A stretch of DNA of 64,000 nt from Aliamphritea ceti (GTDB taxonomy: Bacteria; Pseudomonadota; Gammaproteobacteria; Pseudomonadales; Balneatricaceae): the NCBI RefSeq assembly GCF_024347215.1, contig NZ_AP025282.1:682001-746000 (forward strand). The letters are read 5' to 3'. The notes under the pieces were generated by a model. That model did no database searches. It was not told the DNA's origin and saw only the letters and a list, made by a program, of their open reading frames with translations. Within the stretch, counting starts at the first letter, position 1; each line of letters opens with the position of its first letter. Made by a program: the position numbers and the translations under genes. Positions 1 to 8,685 of this stretch are shown here, piece by piece.

Positions 1-622
1 TGAACTGAAAGCGGCATTAGCGAAACATGGCTATGCGGTTGATCTGGCTGTGAATGGCATAGATGCTCAGGCGTTAGGTGAAGAAGATATTTATGATCTT
101 GTCGTTCTGGATCTTGGTTTACCTGATAAATCTGGTCTGGATGTGTTGCGTCACTGGCGCAATAAAAAGAACAATATTCCGGTTTTAATTCTGACTGCAC
201 GAAGTGCCTGGCAAGAACGTGTTGATGGCTTCGAAGCCGGTGCTGATGACTATTTGTGTAAGCCTTTTCATACCGAAGAGTTGCTGGTGCGAATGACCGC
301 TCTGTTACGCCGTGCCAATCAGCAAATCAGTTCACAGCTTGAGTCTTCTGGATTATCTCTGGATGAGAACAGCCAGTCGGTCATCCGGGATGGTGCTGAA
401 GTTTCGTTAACGGGAACAGAGTATCGTCTGTTGCGTTATATGATGCATAACCCGGGGCGGGTATTGTCTAAGCTGCAGCTGGTTGAGCATATGTATGACG
501 ATGGTACTGAAAATGACAGTAACGTTGTTGAAGCTTATATAAAGATGTTGCGCAAAAAGATTGGTGCAGAACTGATCAAGACCAAACGTGGTCAGGGGTA
601 TGTCTTCGGAGAGCCTACTTGA
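1..622 (+). CDS. OmpR/PhoP-family response regulator (5' truncated)
   Basis: DNA-binding response regulator of a two-component system. The reading frame is open from base 2, so the gene starts outside the window; the GTG at 50 lies inside the receiver domain and is not the true start. Visible receiver motifs are the phospho-acceptor segment VVLDLGLPDKSG, LTARSAW and CKPF. A winged-helix output domain follows, with TGTEYRLLRYMM and the C-terminal KTKRGQGYVF wing typical of OmpR regulators. The gene ends in a TTGA overlap with the downstream sensor kinase, so the two are translationally coupled. Together with the kinase's PhoQ-like H box the pair is best called PhoP/PhoQ-like. The actual signal cannot be read from sequence. 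Confidence 0.93.
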   Translation, partial: ELKAALAKHGYAVDLAVNGIDAQALGEEDIYDLVVLDLGLPDKSGLDVLRHWRNKKNNIPVLILTARSAWQERVDGFEAGADDYLCKPFHTEELLVRMTALLRRANQQISSQLESSGLSLDENSQSVIRDGAEVSLTGTEYRLLRYMMHNPGRVLSKLQLVEHMYDDGTENDSNVVEAYIKMLRKKIGAELIKTKRGQGYVFGEPT

Positions 623-1968
623 GATCTATTCAGGCACGGCTAAATTTTGGCTTTGTGCTGGTTACTCTTATTTTATTCGTTGTACTGTGGCTTGGGCAGG
701 GTTGGTTTCTGCGTCAGATGGCATATGACTTTGTATCCGCCCGTCTGGCCAGTGATGCCTATACCCTGCTGCGAGCAGTAGACATGGATATAGGCAGTGG
801 CTGGCGGCTTGATCAGGATAAAACCTCCTCCGTATATGAACAGCCCATGTCAGGCCATTACTTTCAGGTAGCGGTTGACGATAAGTGGTTCTTTTCCCGT
901 TCCCTGTGGGACGCCAAAATCCCTCTCAGTGAAAATCAGGATGTAGGTGAAGAGCGAATCCGTTTGCTGGAGATGAATGGCTCCCCCTGGCTGGTGTATG
1001 AAAACAAATTCATGAAACAGGGGCGGGCAATTCGTGTAGCGCTGGCGGAAGATGTCAGCTTCATTGAGGCTTCACTTGCTCAGCTGACCTGGCTGTTTGC
1101 CGGGGTTGGTGGTCTGTTGCTATTAGTATTGCTGGCTGTTCAGGTGTGGGTGATAAGACAAGGGTTGTCTTCTTTGAAGGCGGTCCGGCACGAAATTGCA
1201 CAGTTGAAGTCCGGGCATATTCGTCAGTTACCCGCGGTTGAGACAAAAGAAATTGAACCACTGGTGACAGAAATAAATTATCTGGTGCAAAGTATGGAGA
1301 TGCGCTTACAGCGTTCCAGAAATGCTGTTGGTAATCTTGCGCATGCTTCTAAAACGCCGCTGACTGTAATCGACAGGCAGATAGAGTCCCTGATTGAGGC
1401 TGGTTATAGCCAGGGTAAGGATATGCAAGAGCAGTCTTCCCGTTTGCGGGGCATGATGGAGCGTGAGCTTACCCGGGCCCGGATTGCCGGAGCAGCTTTA
1501 CCAGGGCAGCGTATTTATATTCAGGAAGAGCTGGAGAAGCTGGTCCGTACCCTGAAAGCAATCTATCGTGAGAAAGCGATTAATTTCCAGTTAGATGTTT
1601 CAGCAACGACATACTTTCCCGGTGAGAGGGATGACTTGGTCGAACTGATGGGGAATTTGCTGGATAACGCTTCTAAGTGGGCCCGCAGTGAAATAAGTAT
1701 TGTGGCACGTATGGATGACGCGAGCCTTGAGCTTATAGTTGCGGACAACGGTCCGGGTGTGGCATCTGAAGATCTGGAACGGTTAATGAATCGTGGTGAA
1801 CGTCTTGACGAAGATACGGTTGGTCATGGTCTTGGCATGAGTATTATTTCAGAAATCATCCGGCAGTATCAGGGTACTTACCGATTATCCCACTCAGCGG
1901 CGTTAGGTGGTTTACAGGTGCAAGTTATCTTGCCCCGACAGTTGGATATGGATTTAGTCGAAGTATAA
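619..1968 (+). CDS. PhoQ-like membrane sensor histidine kinase
   Basis: Inner-membrane sensor kinase, partner of the regulator just upstream. It starts with TTG at 619, supported by GGAGAG five bases upstream and a 4-base overlap with the regulator stop. Order: first membrane helix (about residues 9-30), periplasmic sensor of about 120 residues, second helix (about 157-180), HAMP-like linker, H box NLAHASKTPL with His242, N box NLLDNASKWA, G1 box ADNGPGV and G2 box GHGLGMS. The H box with SKTPL rather than ELRTPL is the form found in PhoQ. Length (449 aa) is near that of PhoQ. The ligand is unknown; the periplasmic domain was not compared in detail with PhoQ's acidic patch. Confidence 0.9.
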   Translation: MRSIQARLNFGFVLVTLILFVVLWLGQGWFLRQMAYDFVSARLASDAYTLLRAVDMDIGSGWRLDQDKTSSVYEQPMSGHYFQVAVDDKWFFSRSLWDAKIPLSENQDVGEERIRLLEMNGSPWLVYENKFMKQGRAIRVALAEDVSFIEASLAQLTWLFAGVGGLLLLVLLAVQVWVIRQGLSSLKAVRHEIAQLKSGHIRQLPAVETKEIEPLVTEINYLVQSMEMRLQRSRNAVGNLAHASKTPLTVIDRQIESLIEAGYSQGKDMQEQSSRLRGMMERELTRARIAGAALPGQRIYIQEELEKLVRTLKAIYREKAINFQLDVSATTYFPGERDDLVELMGNLLDNASKWARSEISIVARMDDASLELIVADNGPGVASEDLERLMNRGERLDEDTVGHGLGMSIISEIIRQYQGTYRLSHSAALGGLQVQVILPRQLDMDLVEV

Positions 1969-2128
1969 TTTCCTCTTGAAAATTCAGTAATTTCCCCCAT
2001 ATTGAGAGTATCTGATATTGGATATATACAGCAGGTCGATGACTTGCTGATTATGTCGTATTCAGAGTTAGCGCTTGTTTCGTCGGGCTGATAGAATGCC
2101 CGCCTGTTTTGATTAAGGAATACTCCCT

Positions 2129-2749
2129 GTGTCTGTTGAATATGTTGCCTCGTCTAAGCTGCCCACCCCCTGGGGTGTATTTACCATGGTCGGTTTTGAA
2201 GACCGGGCAACGGGTAAGGAGCATATAGCGCTAACCTTTGGTGAGTTGCTGGCCGATACGCCTGTTTTGGCACGGATTCATTCTGAGTGTCTTACGGGGG
2301 ATGCGTTGTTTTCGTTACGTTGTGATTGTGGTTTTCAATTGCAGGAAGCAATGAAGCGGATAGCTGAAGAAGGCAGTGGCGTGATTTTATATTTACGTCA
2401 GGAAGGTCGAGGCATTGGTTTACTGAATAAAATCAAGGCGTATAACCTTCAGGATGGCGGCGCTGATACAGTTGAAGCTAATGAGCAGTTGGGTTTCCAG
2501 GCTGATCAGCGTGATTACACTATGTGCCAGGTGATGCTGGAGCATTTGGGTATTAACAGTGTGAAGTTGATGACTAATAATCCACGCAAAGTGAAAGCGT
2601 TACAAGCCAGTGGTCTAAACGTTGATAAGCGAGTGCCGTTGCAGGTGGGTAAGAATCGTCACAACGAAGACTACCTGGCAACGAAGATGGGTAAGCTTGG
2701 CCACATGATGACTGAGCAGCACTTCCAGGAAGACCCTCAGGATAAATAA
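2129..2749 (+). CDS. ribA: GTP cyclohydrolase II
   Basis: Opens the GTP imidazole ring and releases formate and pyrophosphate, the first committed step of riboflavin synthesis; cytosolic and zinc-dependent. The zinc ligands sit in HSECLTGDALFSLRCDCG (three Cys), followed by the catalytic region LRQEGRGIGL and TNNPRKV near residue 150. At 206 aa it is a stand-alone RibA, not the RibBA fusion. The start is GTG at 2129 with AAGGAA at 2115-2120. Upstream (1969-2128) I see no FMN riboswitch, only a TAGAAT -10-like hexamer at 2092. A strong hairpin terminator follows and separates it from convergent dxs. Confidence 0.96.
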   Translation: MSVEYVASSKLPTPWGVFTMVGFEDRATGKEHIALTFGELLADTPVLARIHSECLTGDALFSLRCDCGFQLQEAMKRIAEEGSGVILYLRQEGRGIGLLNKIKAYNLQDGGADTVEANEQLGFQADQRDYTMCQVMLEHLGINSVKLMTNNPRKVKALQASGLNVDKRVPLQVGKNRHNEDYLATKMGKLGHMMTEQHFQEDPQDK

Positions 2750-2780
2750 AGCTTGTTGTAGCTGTTATTCAAATTCATAA

Positions 2781-2806
2781 AAAAGGCCGGATAATCCGGC
2801 CTTTTT
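2781..2806. terminator. Bidirectional intrinsic terminator between ribA and dxs
   Basis: An 11-bp perfect stem (AAAAGGCCGGA with TCCGGCCTTTT) and a 3-base loop, A-rich on the left and T-rich on the right. It can end transcripts from both the plus-strand ribA and the minus-strand dxs, whose stop lies only 17 bases away. Confidence 0.92.
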
Positions 2807-2822
2807 TATGTCTGAAGCATTG

Positions 2823-4604
2823 CTAACCCTGCGGCCAGAGCAATGGTCGGATTACTTGACGAAGGCCTTCGGTATCAAGCCCGCATTCGGCTAGCTGTTC
2901 CTGCCGGGTTGCGTGTTCAATCCAGCGGTCTGCTATGCCTAAGCTAATCAGATGTACCTGACTGTTGATGCTGTGTAAATATTCGCTGACAGCTGAGCCT
3001 GCACCACCCTGAATAGCGTGATCTTCCAGTGTGATCAGAGTGTGATGATCTGCCAGTAATGTCAGAATAATCTGCTGGTCCAGTGGTTTGACGAAGCGCA
3101 TATCAATAATGCTTAGATCCATGTCCTCAGCTAATGCTTCTGCCTGGCTGAGCAACGGCCCAAAATTCAGAACGGCAACACCACTATTGCCGCGGCGAAT
3201 TTCCCGGGCGGAACCTAGGGTGATCGGAGTGGCCGGTTGTGTCTGTTGTCCGGTACCACTGCCTCTTGGGTAACGAATGGCTGCTGGCCCCTGATACTGA
3301 TATCCGGTTTCCAGAAGGTTAAGCAGTTCCTGTTCATCTGAGGGGGTTATGACAACCATTTCAGGAATACAGCGCAGATAGCTGATGTCATAGCAGCCTG
3401 CGTGTGTTGCGCCGTCTTCACCAACAAGACCTGCACGATCAATACAGAACAGCACATCCAGATTCTGAATCAGAACATCATGTATGAGTTGATCGTAAGC
3501 ACGTTGCAGGAAAGTTGAATAAATAGCGACAACCGGCTTCATGTTGCGAAATGCCATACCGGCAGCCAGAGTTACAGCATGCTGTTCTGCTATGGCAACA
3601 TCAAAGAAACGCTCTGGATATTTTTGGGAAAATTCAACCAGGCCTGAACCTTCACGCATTGCGGGAGTGATTGCTGTCAGGCGGGGGTCCTGTTCTGCTT
3701 TATCGGTTGCCCATTGACCAAAGATATTAGCAAAGGTTGGTTTACCTTTCGCTTTTGGTTTGTCTATTGGTTCTATTTTAGCAATAGCGTGATAACCAAC
3801 AGGGTCTTTTTCTGCCGGAGAGAAGCCTTTTCCTTTAAGCGTCGTGATGTGTAAAAACTGTGGGCCCGCCTGATCGAGGCTGTGCTGTAAAGCGGTAATC
3901 AGGGTTGGCAGATCGTGGCCGTCAATGGGGCCTGAGTAGTTAAAGTCCAGTGCTTCGAACAGTGCTGCTGTGGTTTCACCCATATTGTCTTTAAGGTTTT
4001 TTGCCAGATAAGTTGCCAGGCCACCTTCGTTATGGGAGATCGACATATCATTATCATTCAGGATTACCAGCAAATTACTACCGGTATGCGCAGCATGATT
4101 GAGGGCTTCAAATGCCATGCCTGCGGTCATGGCGCCATCGCCGATAACGGCAACGGTATGACTGTCGATGTTTTGTAGTTTGTCTGCCAATGCCATGCCT
4201 AACGCCGCACTGATGGAAGTGCTGGAGTGTCCTGTGCCAAATGCGTCGTAAGGGCTTTCGCTCTGGCGAGGAAATGGGGCTAAACCATCCTTTTTACGGA
4301 TTGTCAGTAGTGCTTCACGGCGACCTGTAAGGATCTTATGTGGATAACTTTGATGGCCAACATCCCAAACTAGGTGATCATCCGGTGTATTCAGGCAGTA
4401 ATGCAGGGCGACAGTCAGCTCGACAACGCCAAGACCTGCGCCAAAATGTCCGCCGGTCTGACCGACACTGTACAGCAGAAAATGCCGTAACTCGTTTGCA
4501 AGCTCGGTAAGCTGATCAGTTGGTAAGGTACGTAATTGCTTTGGATCATCAAGCTGATCGAGCAATGGCGTAACCGGGCGTGTTGTTGGGATTTCAAAAA
4601 ACAT
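2823..4604 (-). CDS. dxs: 1-deoxy-D-xylulose-5-phosphate synthase
   Basis: Thiamine-diphosphate enzyme that condenses pyruvate with glyceraldehyde 3-phosphate, the entry step of the MEP isoprenoid pathway, and also feeds thiamine and pyridoxal synthesis. The ThDP-binding stretch GDGAMTAGMAFEALNHA, the N-terminal GHFGAGLGVVELTVALHY and WDVGHQSYPHKILTGR are clear, as is the pyrimidine-domain segment DVAIAEQHAVTLAAG. The 593-aa length is slightly below the usual 620, with no missing block visible. It is the last gene of xseB-ispA-dxs, 25 bases after ispA, an arrangement widespread in gammaproteobacteria. Confidence 0.97.
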   Translation of the reverse strand: MFFEIPTTRPVTPLLDQLDDPKQLRTLPTDQLTELANELRHFLLYSVGQTGGHFGAGLGVVELTVALHYCLNTPDDHLVWDVGHQSYPHKILTGRREALLTIRKKDGLAPFPRQSESPYDAFGTGHSSTSISAALGMALADKLQNIDSHTVAVIGDGAMTAGMAFEALNHAAHTGSNLLVILNDNDMSISHNEGGLATYLAKNLKDNMGETTAALFEALDFNYSGPIDGHDLPTLITALQHSLDQAGPQFLHITTLKGKGFSPAEKDPVGYHAIAKIEPIDKPKAKGKPTFANIFGQWATDKAEQDPRLTAITPAMREGSGLVEFSQKYPERFFDVAIAEQHAVTLAAGMAFRNMKPVVAIYSTFLQRAYDQLIHDVLIQNLDVLFCIDRAGLVGEDGATHAGCYDISYLRCIPEMVVITPSDEQELLNLLETGYQYQGPAAIRYPRGSGTGQQTQPATPITLGSAREIRRGNSGVAVLNFGPLLSQAEALAEDMDLSIIDMRFVKPLDQQIILTLLADHHTLITLEDHAIQGGAGSAVSEYLHSINSQVHLISLGIADRWIEHATRQEQLAECGLDTEGLRQVIRPLLWPQG

Positions 4605-4629
4605 CAGCGTGGAAATCTTCTACAGCGAA

Positions 4630-5514
4630 TTAGTATTGGCGTTCGACGATGTAATCAGCCAACCAGTGTAGTGGTTGTGCTGCATCCCCGAAGTTTTCGA
4701 TACTAGCATGGGCCTGTTGGTTTAGTAGTGCCAGTTTTTGTTTTGCACCGGCCATTCCGAGCAAGGCCGGATAGGTTGGCTTATCCTGTTCGGTATCAGA
4801 CCCCTGAGGTTTTCCGAGGGTTTCTGTATCGCCTTCGATATCCAGAATATCGTCCTTCACCTGGAATGCTAAGCCAATATGGCGAGCGTAAGTATTTAGC
4901 GCCAGCAGGTCTTCTGCTGTTGCCTGGCCGCTGCTTAATGCGCCCATTTCAATACTGCTACAGATCAGCGCTCCGGTTTTGTGGCGGTGCATATTCTCCA
5001 GCTGTTCCAGCGTCATTGCTTTGCCTACGTGGCTAAGGTCAATTGACTGGCCGGCAACCATACCCATTGCACCGCTACCCTGCGCCAGAGACGTAAGTAT
5101 CCGGAGCTGAGTGGATGCATCGATATCATGTGTGGGGGTGCTGAGCAGCTCGAATGCCAGAGCCTGTAGGGCGTCACCAGCAAGGATTGCAGTCGCTTCA
5201 TCAAACTCGATATGACAGGTAGGCTTGCCGCGTCTTAAATCATCATCATCCATGGCAGGCAAATCGTCATGTACTAAAGAATAGCTATGAATACATTCGA
5301 TTGCGCAGGCTGCGGCATCAGCAGCTTGCAGGTTGCCGCCGAGTAATTGATTACCCATATAAACCAGTAGGGGACGAACACGTTTTCCGCCGTTGAACAA
5401 AGAATAACGCATTGCATCCTGTAACAGTGGCGCGGCACTCTGGTTCGCTATGTGATGCTCCAGTGCCTGTTCTACCCTGTTTCGATATCTATCCAGCTGC
5501 TGTTTCATCTCCAC
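4630..5514 (-). CDS. ispA: (2E,6E)-farnesyl diphosphate synthase
   Basis: Chain-elongating prenyltransferase that makes farnesyl diphosphate from IPP and DMAPP, for quinone tails and undecaprenyl phosphate. The first aspartate-rich motif reads DDLPAMDDDD followed by LRRGKPTCH, and the second is DDILDIEGDTETLGKP with the typical GSD after it. Length is 294 aa, normal for IspA. It starts 3 bases after the xseB stop and precedes dxs, so the three are almost certainly one transcript supplying the isoprenoid pathway. Confidence 0.96.
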   Translation of the reverse strand: MEMKQQLDRYRNRVEQALEHHIANQSAAPLLQDAMRYSLFNGGKRVRPLLVYMGNQLLGGNLQAADAAACAIECIHSYSLVHDDLPAMDDDDLRRGKPTCHIEFDEATAILAGDALQALAFELLSTPTHDIDASTQLRILTSLAQGSGAMGMVAGQSIDLSHVGKAMTLEQLENMHRHKTGALICSSIEMGALSSGQATAEDLLALNTYARHIGLAFQVKDDILDIEGDTETLGKPQGSDTEQDKPTYPALLGMAGAKQKLALLNQQAHASIENFGDAAQPLHWLADYIVERQY

Positions 5515-5517
5515 CGG

Positions 5518-5757
5518 TTATTCCTCCGGCAGCTCAAATGGCGTTTCCTGCAGTTCGCCGTTTTGTTTAATCAGCAGTTGAACCTTTTGTTCAGCATCGC
5601 TGAGCATACTTTGACAATTACGGGTAAGTTTGACGCCTTCTTCGAAGGTCTGTAAAGATTGCTCGAGGCTTAGATCGCCCTTTTCCAGTTCTTCAACCAT
5701 GCTTTCCAGCTGGCCAAGTGCTGTTTCGAAATCGACGGGCTTCTTAGATGCAGGCAT
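5518..5757 (-). CDS. xseB: Exodeoxyribonuclease VII small subunit
   Basis: Small subunit of ExoVII, which degrades single-stranded DNA together with XseA (not in this window). The helical family pattern is plain: DFETALGQLESMVEELEKGDLSLEQSLQTFEEG. An upstream ATG at 5805 would add 16 residues, but it has no ribosome-binding site. The ATG at 5757 has GAGA about 10 bases upstream and gives the usual 79 aa, so I chose it. The gene leads the xseB-ispA-dxs operon and is divergent from pomA. Confidence 0.93.
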   Translation of the reverse strand: MPASKKPVDFETALGQLESMVEELEKGDLSLEQSLQTFEEGVKLTRNCQSMLSDAEQKVQLLIKQNGELQETPFELPEE

Positions 5758-5920
5758 TAGCGAAATTCTCAAATAATCTAGCAGCTTAGTGCGTGTTGGG
5801 TTCATTTAGACTGGCATATTGTACTGTAAATAGTACGATATAGGGCAAGTAAAGCAGGGGCCTTAATCAATCGTTTGAATGTTGCCTGTTACTTGTTGTA
5901 GATTTTTATGCGGATGAAGC

Positions 5921-5948
5921 TAAAGTATTTGCCTGATGAGGGCGATAA
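5921..5948 (+). promoter_or_regulatory. Candidate sigma-28 (FliA) promoter of pomAB
   Basis: TAAAGTAT at 5921-5928 and GGCGATAA at 5941-5948 match the flagellar sigma-28 elements (family consensus about TAAAGTTT, 11 bases, GCCGATAA). There is one mismatch in the -10, one in the -35, and a 12-base spacer. It lies 60 bases upstream of pomA, a late flagellar gene class usually under FliA. Confidence 0.72.
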
Positions 5949-6007
5949 CACTATGTGGATTAACTTTTTCAAAGTGGATTTGAATTTATGACGCTGAGGA
6001 GTACAGA

Positions 6008-6766
6008 GTGGATTTAGCAACGCTCGTTGGGTTATTAGGTGCATTTGGTATCGTAGTCGCAGCGATGGTCACCGGTGGTGATGTTGGTGCTTTTGTCAAC
6101 ATGCCTTCGTTGTTGATCGTAATGGGCGGCAGTATTTTCGTTGTGCTTATGAAGTTTACCCTTGGCCAGTTTTTGGGCATAGGTAAAATCATGGGTAAAG
6201 CCTTTATGTTCAAGTCCATAAAGCCTGAAGATATAATTACTGAAGCAGTAGATCTGGCTGACGCAGCCCGTAAAGGTGGTTTGCTGTCGCTGGAAGATAA
6301 AACTGTCAGCAGTGACTTTATGCAGCGTGGCATACAGTTATTGGTGGACGGCCATGATCCGGATATTGTCCGTGGTCTGCTGAATAAAGAGAAAGCCCTG
6401 ACCACTGAACGTCACGAGAGTGCCTGTGACATATTTAAGGCGCTGGGTGATGTCGGACCTGCAATGGGGATGATCGGAACCTTGGTTGGTCTGGTACAGA
6501 TGCTTTCTAACATGAGTGATCCGAAATCGATCGGTCCGGCAATGGCGGTAGCTCTACTTACCACTTTGTATGGTGCAATGCTGGCAACGATGTTTGCTTT
6601 GCCTGTTGCGGATAAGCTGGATGGCCGTAAAGCTGAAGAAGAACTTAATCAGTCGCTCATTATTGATGGTTTGCTAGCCATTCAGGCGGGTCAAAACCCT
6701 CGGGTAATCGAGCAGATGCTGCGTAACTATCTGCCTGAGAAAAAACGGGCAGTGGCTGAAGGGTAA
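6008..6766 (+). CDS. pomA: Flagellar motor stator protein PomA (MotA family)
   Basis: Inner-membrane stator subunit that, with PomB, turns ion flow into flagellar torque. Four membrane helices are visible, two near the N terminus and two around residues 150-200 with DVGPAMGMIGTLVGLVQML. The cytoplasmic loop carries charged residues (RKGGLLSLE) as in MotA/PomA. At 252 aa with a short loop it is closer to the sodium-driven PomA branch than to E. coli MotA. The coupling ion is inferred from family resemblance. It starts with GTG at 6008 and is followed after 5 bases by pomB. Confidence 0.94.
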   Translation: MDLATLVGLLGAFGIVVAAMVTGGDVGAFVNMPSLLIVMGGSIFVVLMKFTLGQFLGIGKIMGKAFMFKSIKPEDIITEAVDLADAARKGGLLSLEDKTVSSDFMQRGIQLLVDGHDPDIVRGLLNKEKALTTERHESACDIFKALGDVGPAMGMIGTLVGLVQMLSNMSDPKSIGPAMAVALLTTLYGAMLATMFALPVADKLDGRKAEEELNQSLIIDGLLAIQAGQNPRVIEQMLRNYLPEKKRAVAEG

Positions 6767-6771
6767 CGCGC

Positions 6772-7722
6772 ATGAGTGATGAAGAAGAAACGAAATGCCC
6801 CCCCTGCCCCGCGGGGTTACCGGGCTGGCTAGCAACATTTGGCGACTTAATGTCGCTCCTAATGTGCTTCTTCGTATTACTGTTGTCCTTCTCCGAAATG
6901 GATGTGCTCAAGTTTAAGCAGCTTGCCGGTTCTATGCGTGAAGCTTTTGGTGTGCAGAATCAGGTTAAAGTTGCTGATATTCCGAAAGGTACCAGCATAA
7001 TCGCTCAGGAATTTAGTCCCGGGCGCCCTGAACCTACGCCGTTGAATGAAGTGCGGCAGATGACCACTGATAATGATCTTCAAACGTTGGATATACGGAC
7101 CAATGAAGGTGAGTCTGAAATCAGTGAGGAAGAAAAGAGCGAAACTCAGGAAGAGCTGCAGGAACTGCTGGAACAAATTGAAGCTCAGGCGGAAGCTCAG
7201 GCTAAGCAGGATGCGGTTTCTTTTGCGGCAGCACTCCAGTCAGAAATTGGACAGGGCAGTGTAGAAGTTGAGACCGACGGCAAAAGAATTATTATCCGAG
7301 TTAAGGATAAAGGCTCCTTTAGTTCAGGTTCTGCAGAACTGAAATTTGCTTATATTCCTGTGATGGCCAAAATTCGGGATGTTTTGCTGACAGTACGTGG
7401 CAAGGTAGCAATTGAAGGACATACGGATAATATTCCTGTCTCAGGTGGCCAGTATGAGTCTAACTGGGGGTTGTCGACTGCTCGGGCGTTATCTGTAGGA
7501 CATGAGTTGTTTGCAGATCCCCGAATTGATCAGTCTCGCTTTAATGTTGTTGGCTACGCGGATACCAAACCTCTGGCGCCAAACGATACGTCTTTAAATC
7601 GAAGCACTAACCGTCGTGTTGAGATTATTGTGCAGAAGGGGGCCGACCCTGAAGCGCTTGAAAAGATAAAAGCGGGGGATGCCGAAACATTCGGCCCACT
7701 GACTCCTCAGGAAGTATTCTGA
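6772..7722 (+). CDS. pomB: Flagellar motor stator protein PomB (MotB family)
   Basis: Single-pass stator subunit anchoring the motor to peptidoglycan. The N terminus has the ion-binding aspartate (Asp25 in FGDLMSLLMCFFVLL) in the membrane helix. It is preceded by a CPPCPAG segment with two cysteines typical of PomB-like proteins. A long acidic, Glu/Gln-rich linker (about residues 105-150) precedes an OmpA-like peptidoglycan-binding domain with IEGHTDNIPVSGG and STNRRVEI. 316 aa, 5 bases after pomA, and closed by a strong terminator, so pomAB forms a two-gene unit. Confidence 0.94.
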   Translation: MSDEEETKCPPCPAGLPGWLATFGDLMSLLMCFFVLLLSFSEMDVLKFKQLAGSMREAFGVQNQVKVADIPKGTSIIAQEFSPGRPEPTPLNEVRQMTTDNDLQTLDIRTNEGESEISEEEKSETQEELQELLEQIEAQAEAQAKQDAVSFAAALQSEIGQGSVEVETDGKRIIIRVKDKGSFSSGSAELKFAYIPVMAKIRDVLLTVRGKVAIEGHTDNIPVSGGQYESNWGLSTARALSVGHELFADPRIDQSRFNVVGYADTKPLAPNDTSLNRSTNRRVEIIVQKGADPEALEKIKAGDAETFGPLTPQEVF

Positions 7723-7724
7723 TA

Positions 7725-7754
7725 AAAAAAACCCGGTATTGACCGGGTTTTTTT
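7725..7754. terminator. Bidirectional terminator between pomB and the cytochrome gene
   Basis: A 13-bp perfect stem (A7-ACCCGGT pairing with ACCGGGT-T6) with the 4-base loop ATTG. It begins 2 bases after the pomB stop and serves the convergent cytochrome gene as well. Confidence 0.95.
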
Positions 7755-7770
7755 ATATCTGCAGTGAAGC

Positions 7771-8076
7771 TTATTTAGAGTTGTCCAGCATGTGCTGAAT
7801 AGCTGCAGACAGCTCGCCGTCGCTACAGTCCTGGCAGTTACCCATTGGCGGCATAACATTCAGACCGCTCTTTGCTGTTGCTAGCAGGCCGTCAATACCT
7901 TTTTCTCCACGGGTTTTCCATGCTTCTACATCGCCGACTTTAGGTGCGCCAGCAACACCTGTCATGTGGCATGCCAGGCAATAAGTGTTATATACAGTTG
8001 TACCGTCACGTTCTGCAAAGGCGGCAACAGGTGTCATAAGGGCAGCAGCAGTTGCTGCAAGTAATAGTTTTTTCAT
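7771..8076 (-). CDS. Periplasmic c-type cytochrome, c5-like
   Basis: Small monoheme electron carrier exported to the periplasm. The signal peptide is clear (MKKLLLAATAAALMTPVAAFA, then the mature protein). The heme-attachment motif CLACH is followed by the sixth-ligand region NVMPPMG. A second cysteine pair (NCQDCSD) near the C terminus is a hallmark of cytochrome c5, where it forms a disulphide. 101 aa with signal. Redox partners are not identified here; the neighbouring genes do not suggest a specific oxidase. Confidence 0.92.
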   Translation of the reverse strand: MKKLLLAATAAALMTPVAAFAERDGTTVYNTYCLACHMTGVAGAPKVGDVEAWKTRGEKGIDGLLATAKSGLNVMPPMGNCQDCSDGELSAAIQHMLDNSK

Positions 8077-8252
8077 TGTATTTCCTTGAGGTCTCTAATT
8101 TTTGGCTAGAGTAAAGGTGTACACAGAAATCGGTTCATGAGCTTCTATGCTAGGGTCAGTTTAGAAAGTCTGAGAGGCGTCTGTAAACAGTCAGAACGCT
8201 TTAGATGTGAATCTGTGTCAAGGAAAGCTTAAATTTTCCGGCAACCTGCCGA

Positions 8253-8465
8253 TTAATTACGTGTGGCACCAAGTTGCATCGCGTACATTGCCTGATGATG
8301 TTGGTTATGTTCTTTGGCGTCACGGTGTTTATGCTGTGTGAAACTCTGTGTATGCAGTTGTCGGACCAGCTCTGCTGGAGCATCTGTCATTTCGAGAATT
8401 TCATTTAAGCTTAAGCCCTTACGGGTCAATTGAAGTATCTGTTGTTGCAATGAGTTCATCGTCAT
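8253..8465 (-). CDS. Small conserved-looking hypothetical protein with HTH-like segment
   Basis: Unrecognised 70-aa protein. The open frame extends upstream to 8507, but the ATG at 8465 has AAGGA about 9 bases before it, so I place the start there. Residues 10-33 (TRKGLSLNEILEMTDAPAELVRQL) have the spacing of a helix-turn-helix, similar to small resolvase/sigma-like DNA-binding segments. The rest is rich in His and Gln (HKHRDAKEHNQHHQ). It stands alone, divergent from the next gene. Function is unknown; a small DNA-binding or metal-interacting protein is only a guess. Confidence 0.55.
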   Translation of the reverse strand: MTMNSLQQQILQLTRKGLSLNEILEMTDAPAELVRQLHTQSFTQHKHRDAKEHNQHHQAMYAMQLGATRN

Positions 8466-8685
8466 TGTTTTAATCCTTAGGCTAATTCTGAGTTTCAGTT
8501 TTAGCACTAAGATGTGACAAAATCATTGCAATGGTCTAATTTCATTAGGGAAAGAGTGGTATTTTCTTGAATAGGGATACTTTGTTGGTATATGTTAAAA
8601 GTCATACAATAATTGTAAGATCTGTTTAATTAACAAGAATCTGACATAGCAACGGAACGCTGTTAGCTGCTGGCTGGGGAATAAC

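Noticed and set aside
1969..2128. FMN riboswitch before ribA
   Set aside because: The region is short and lacks the multi-stem conserved core; only a -10-like hexamer is visible.
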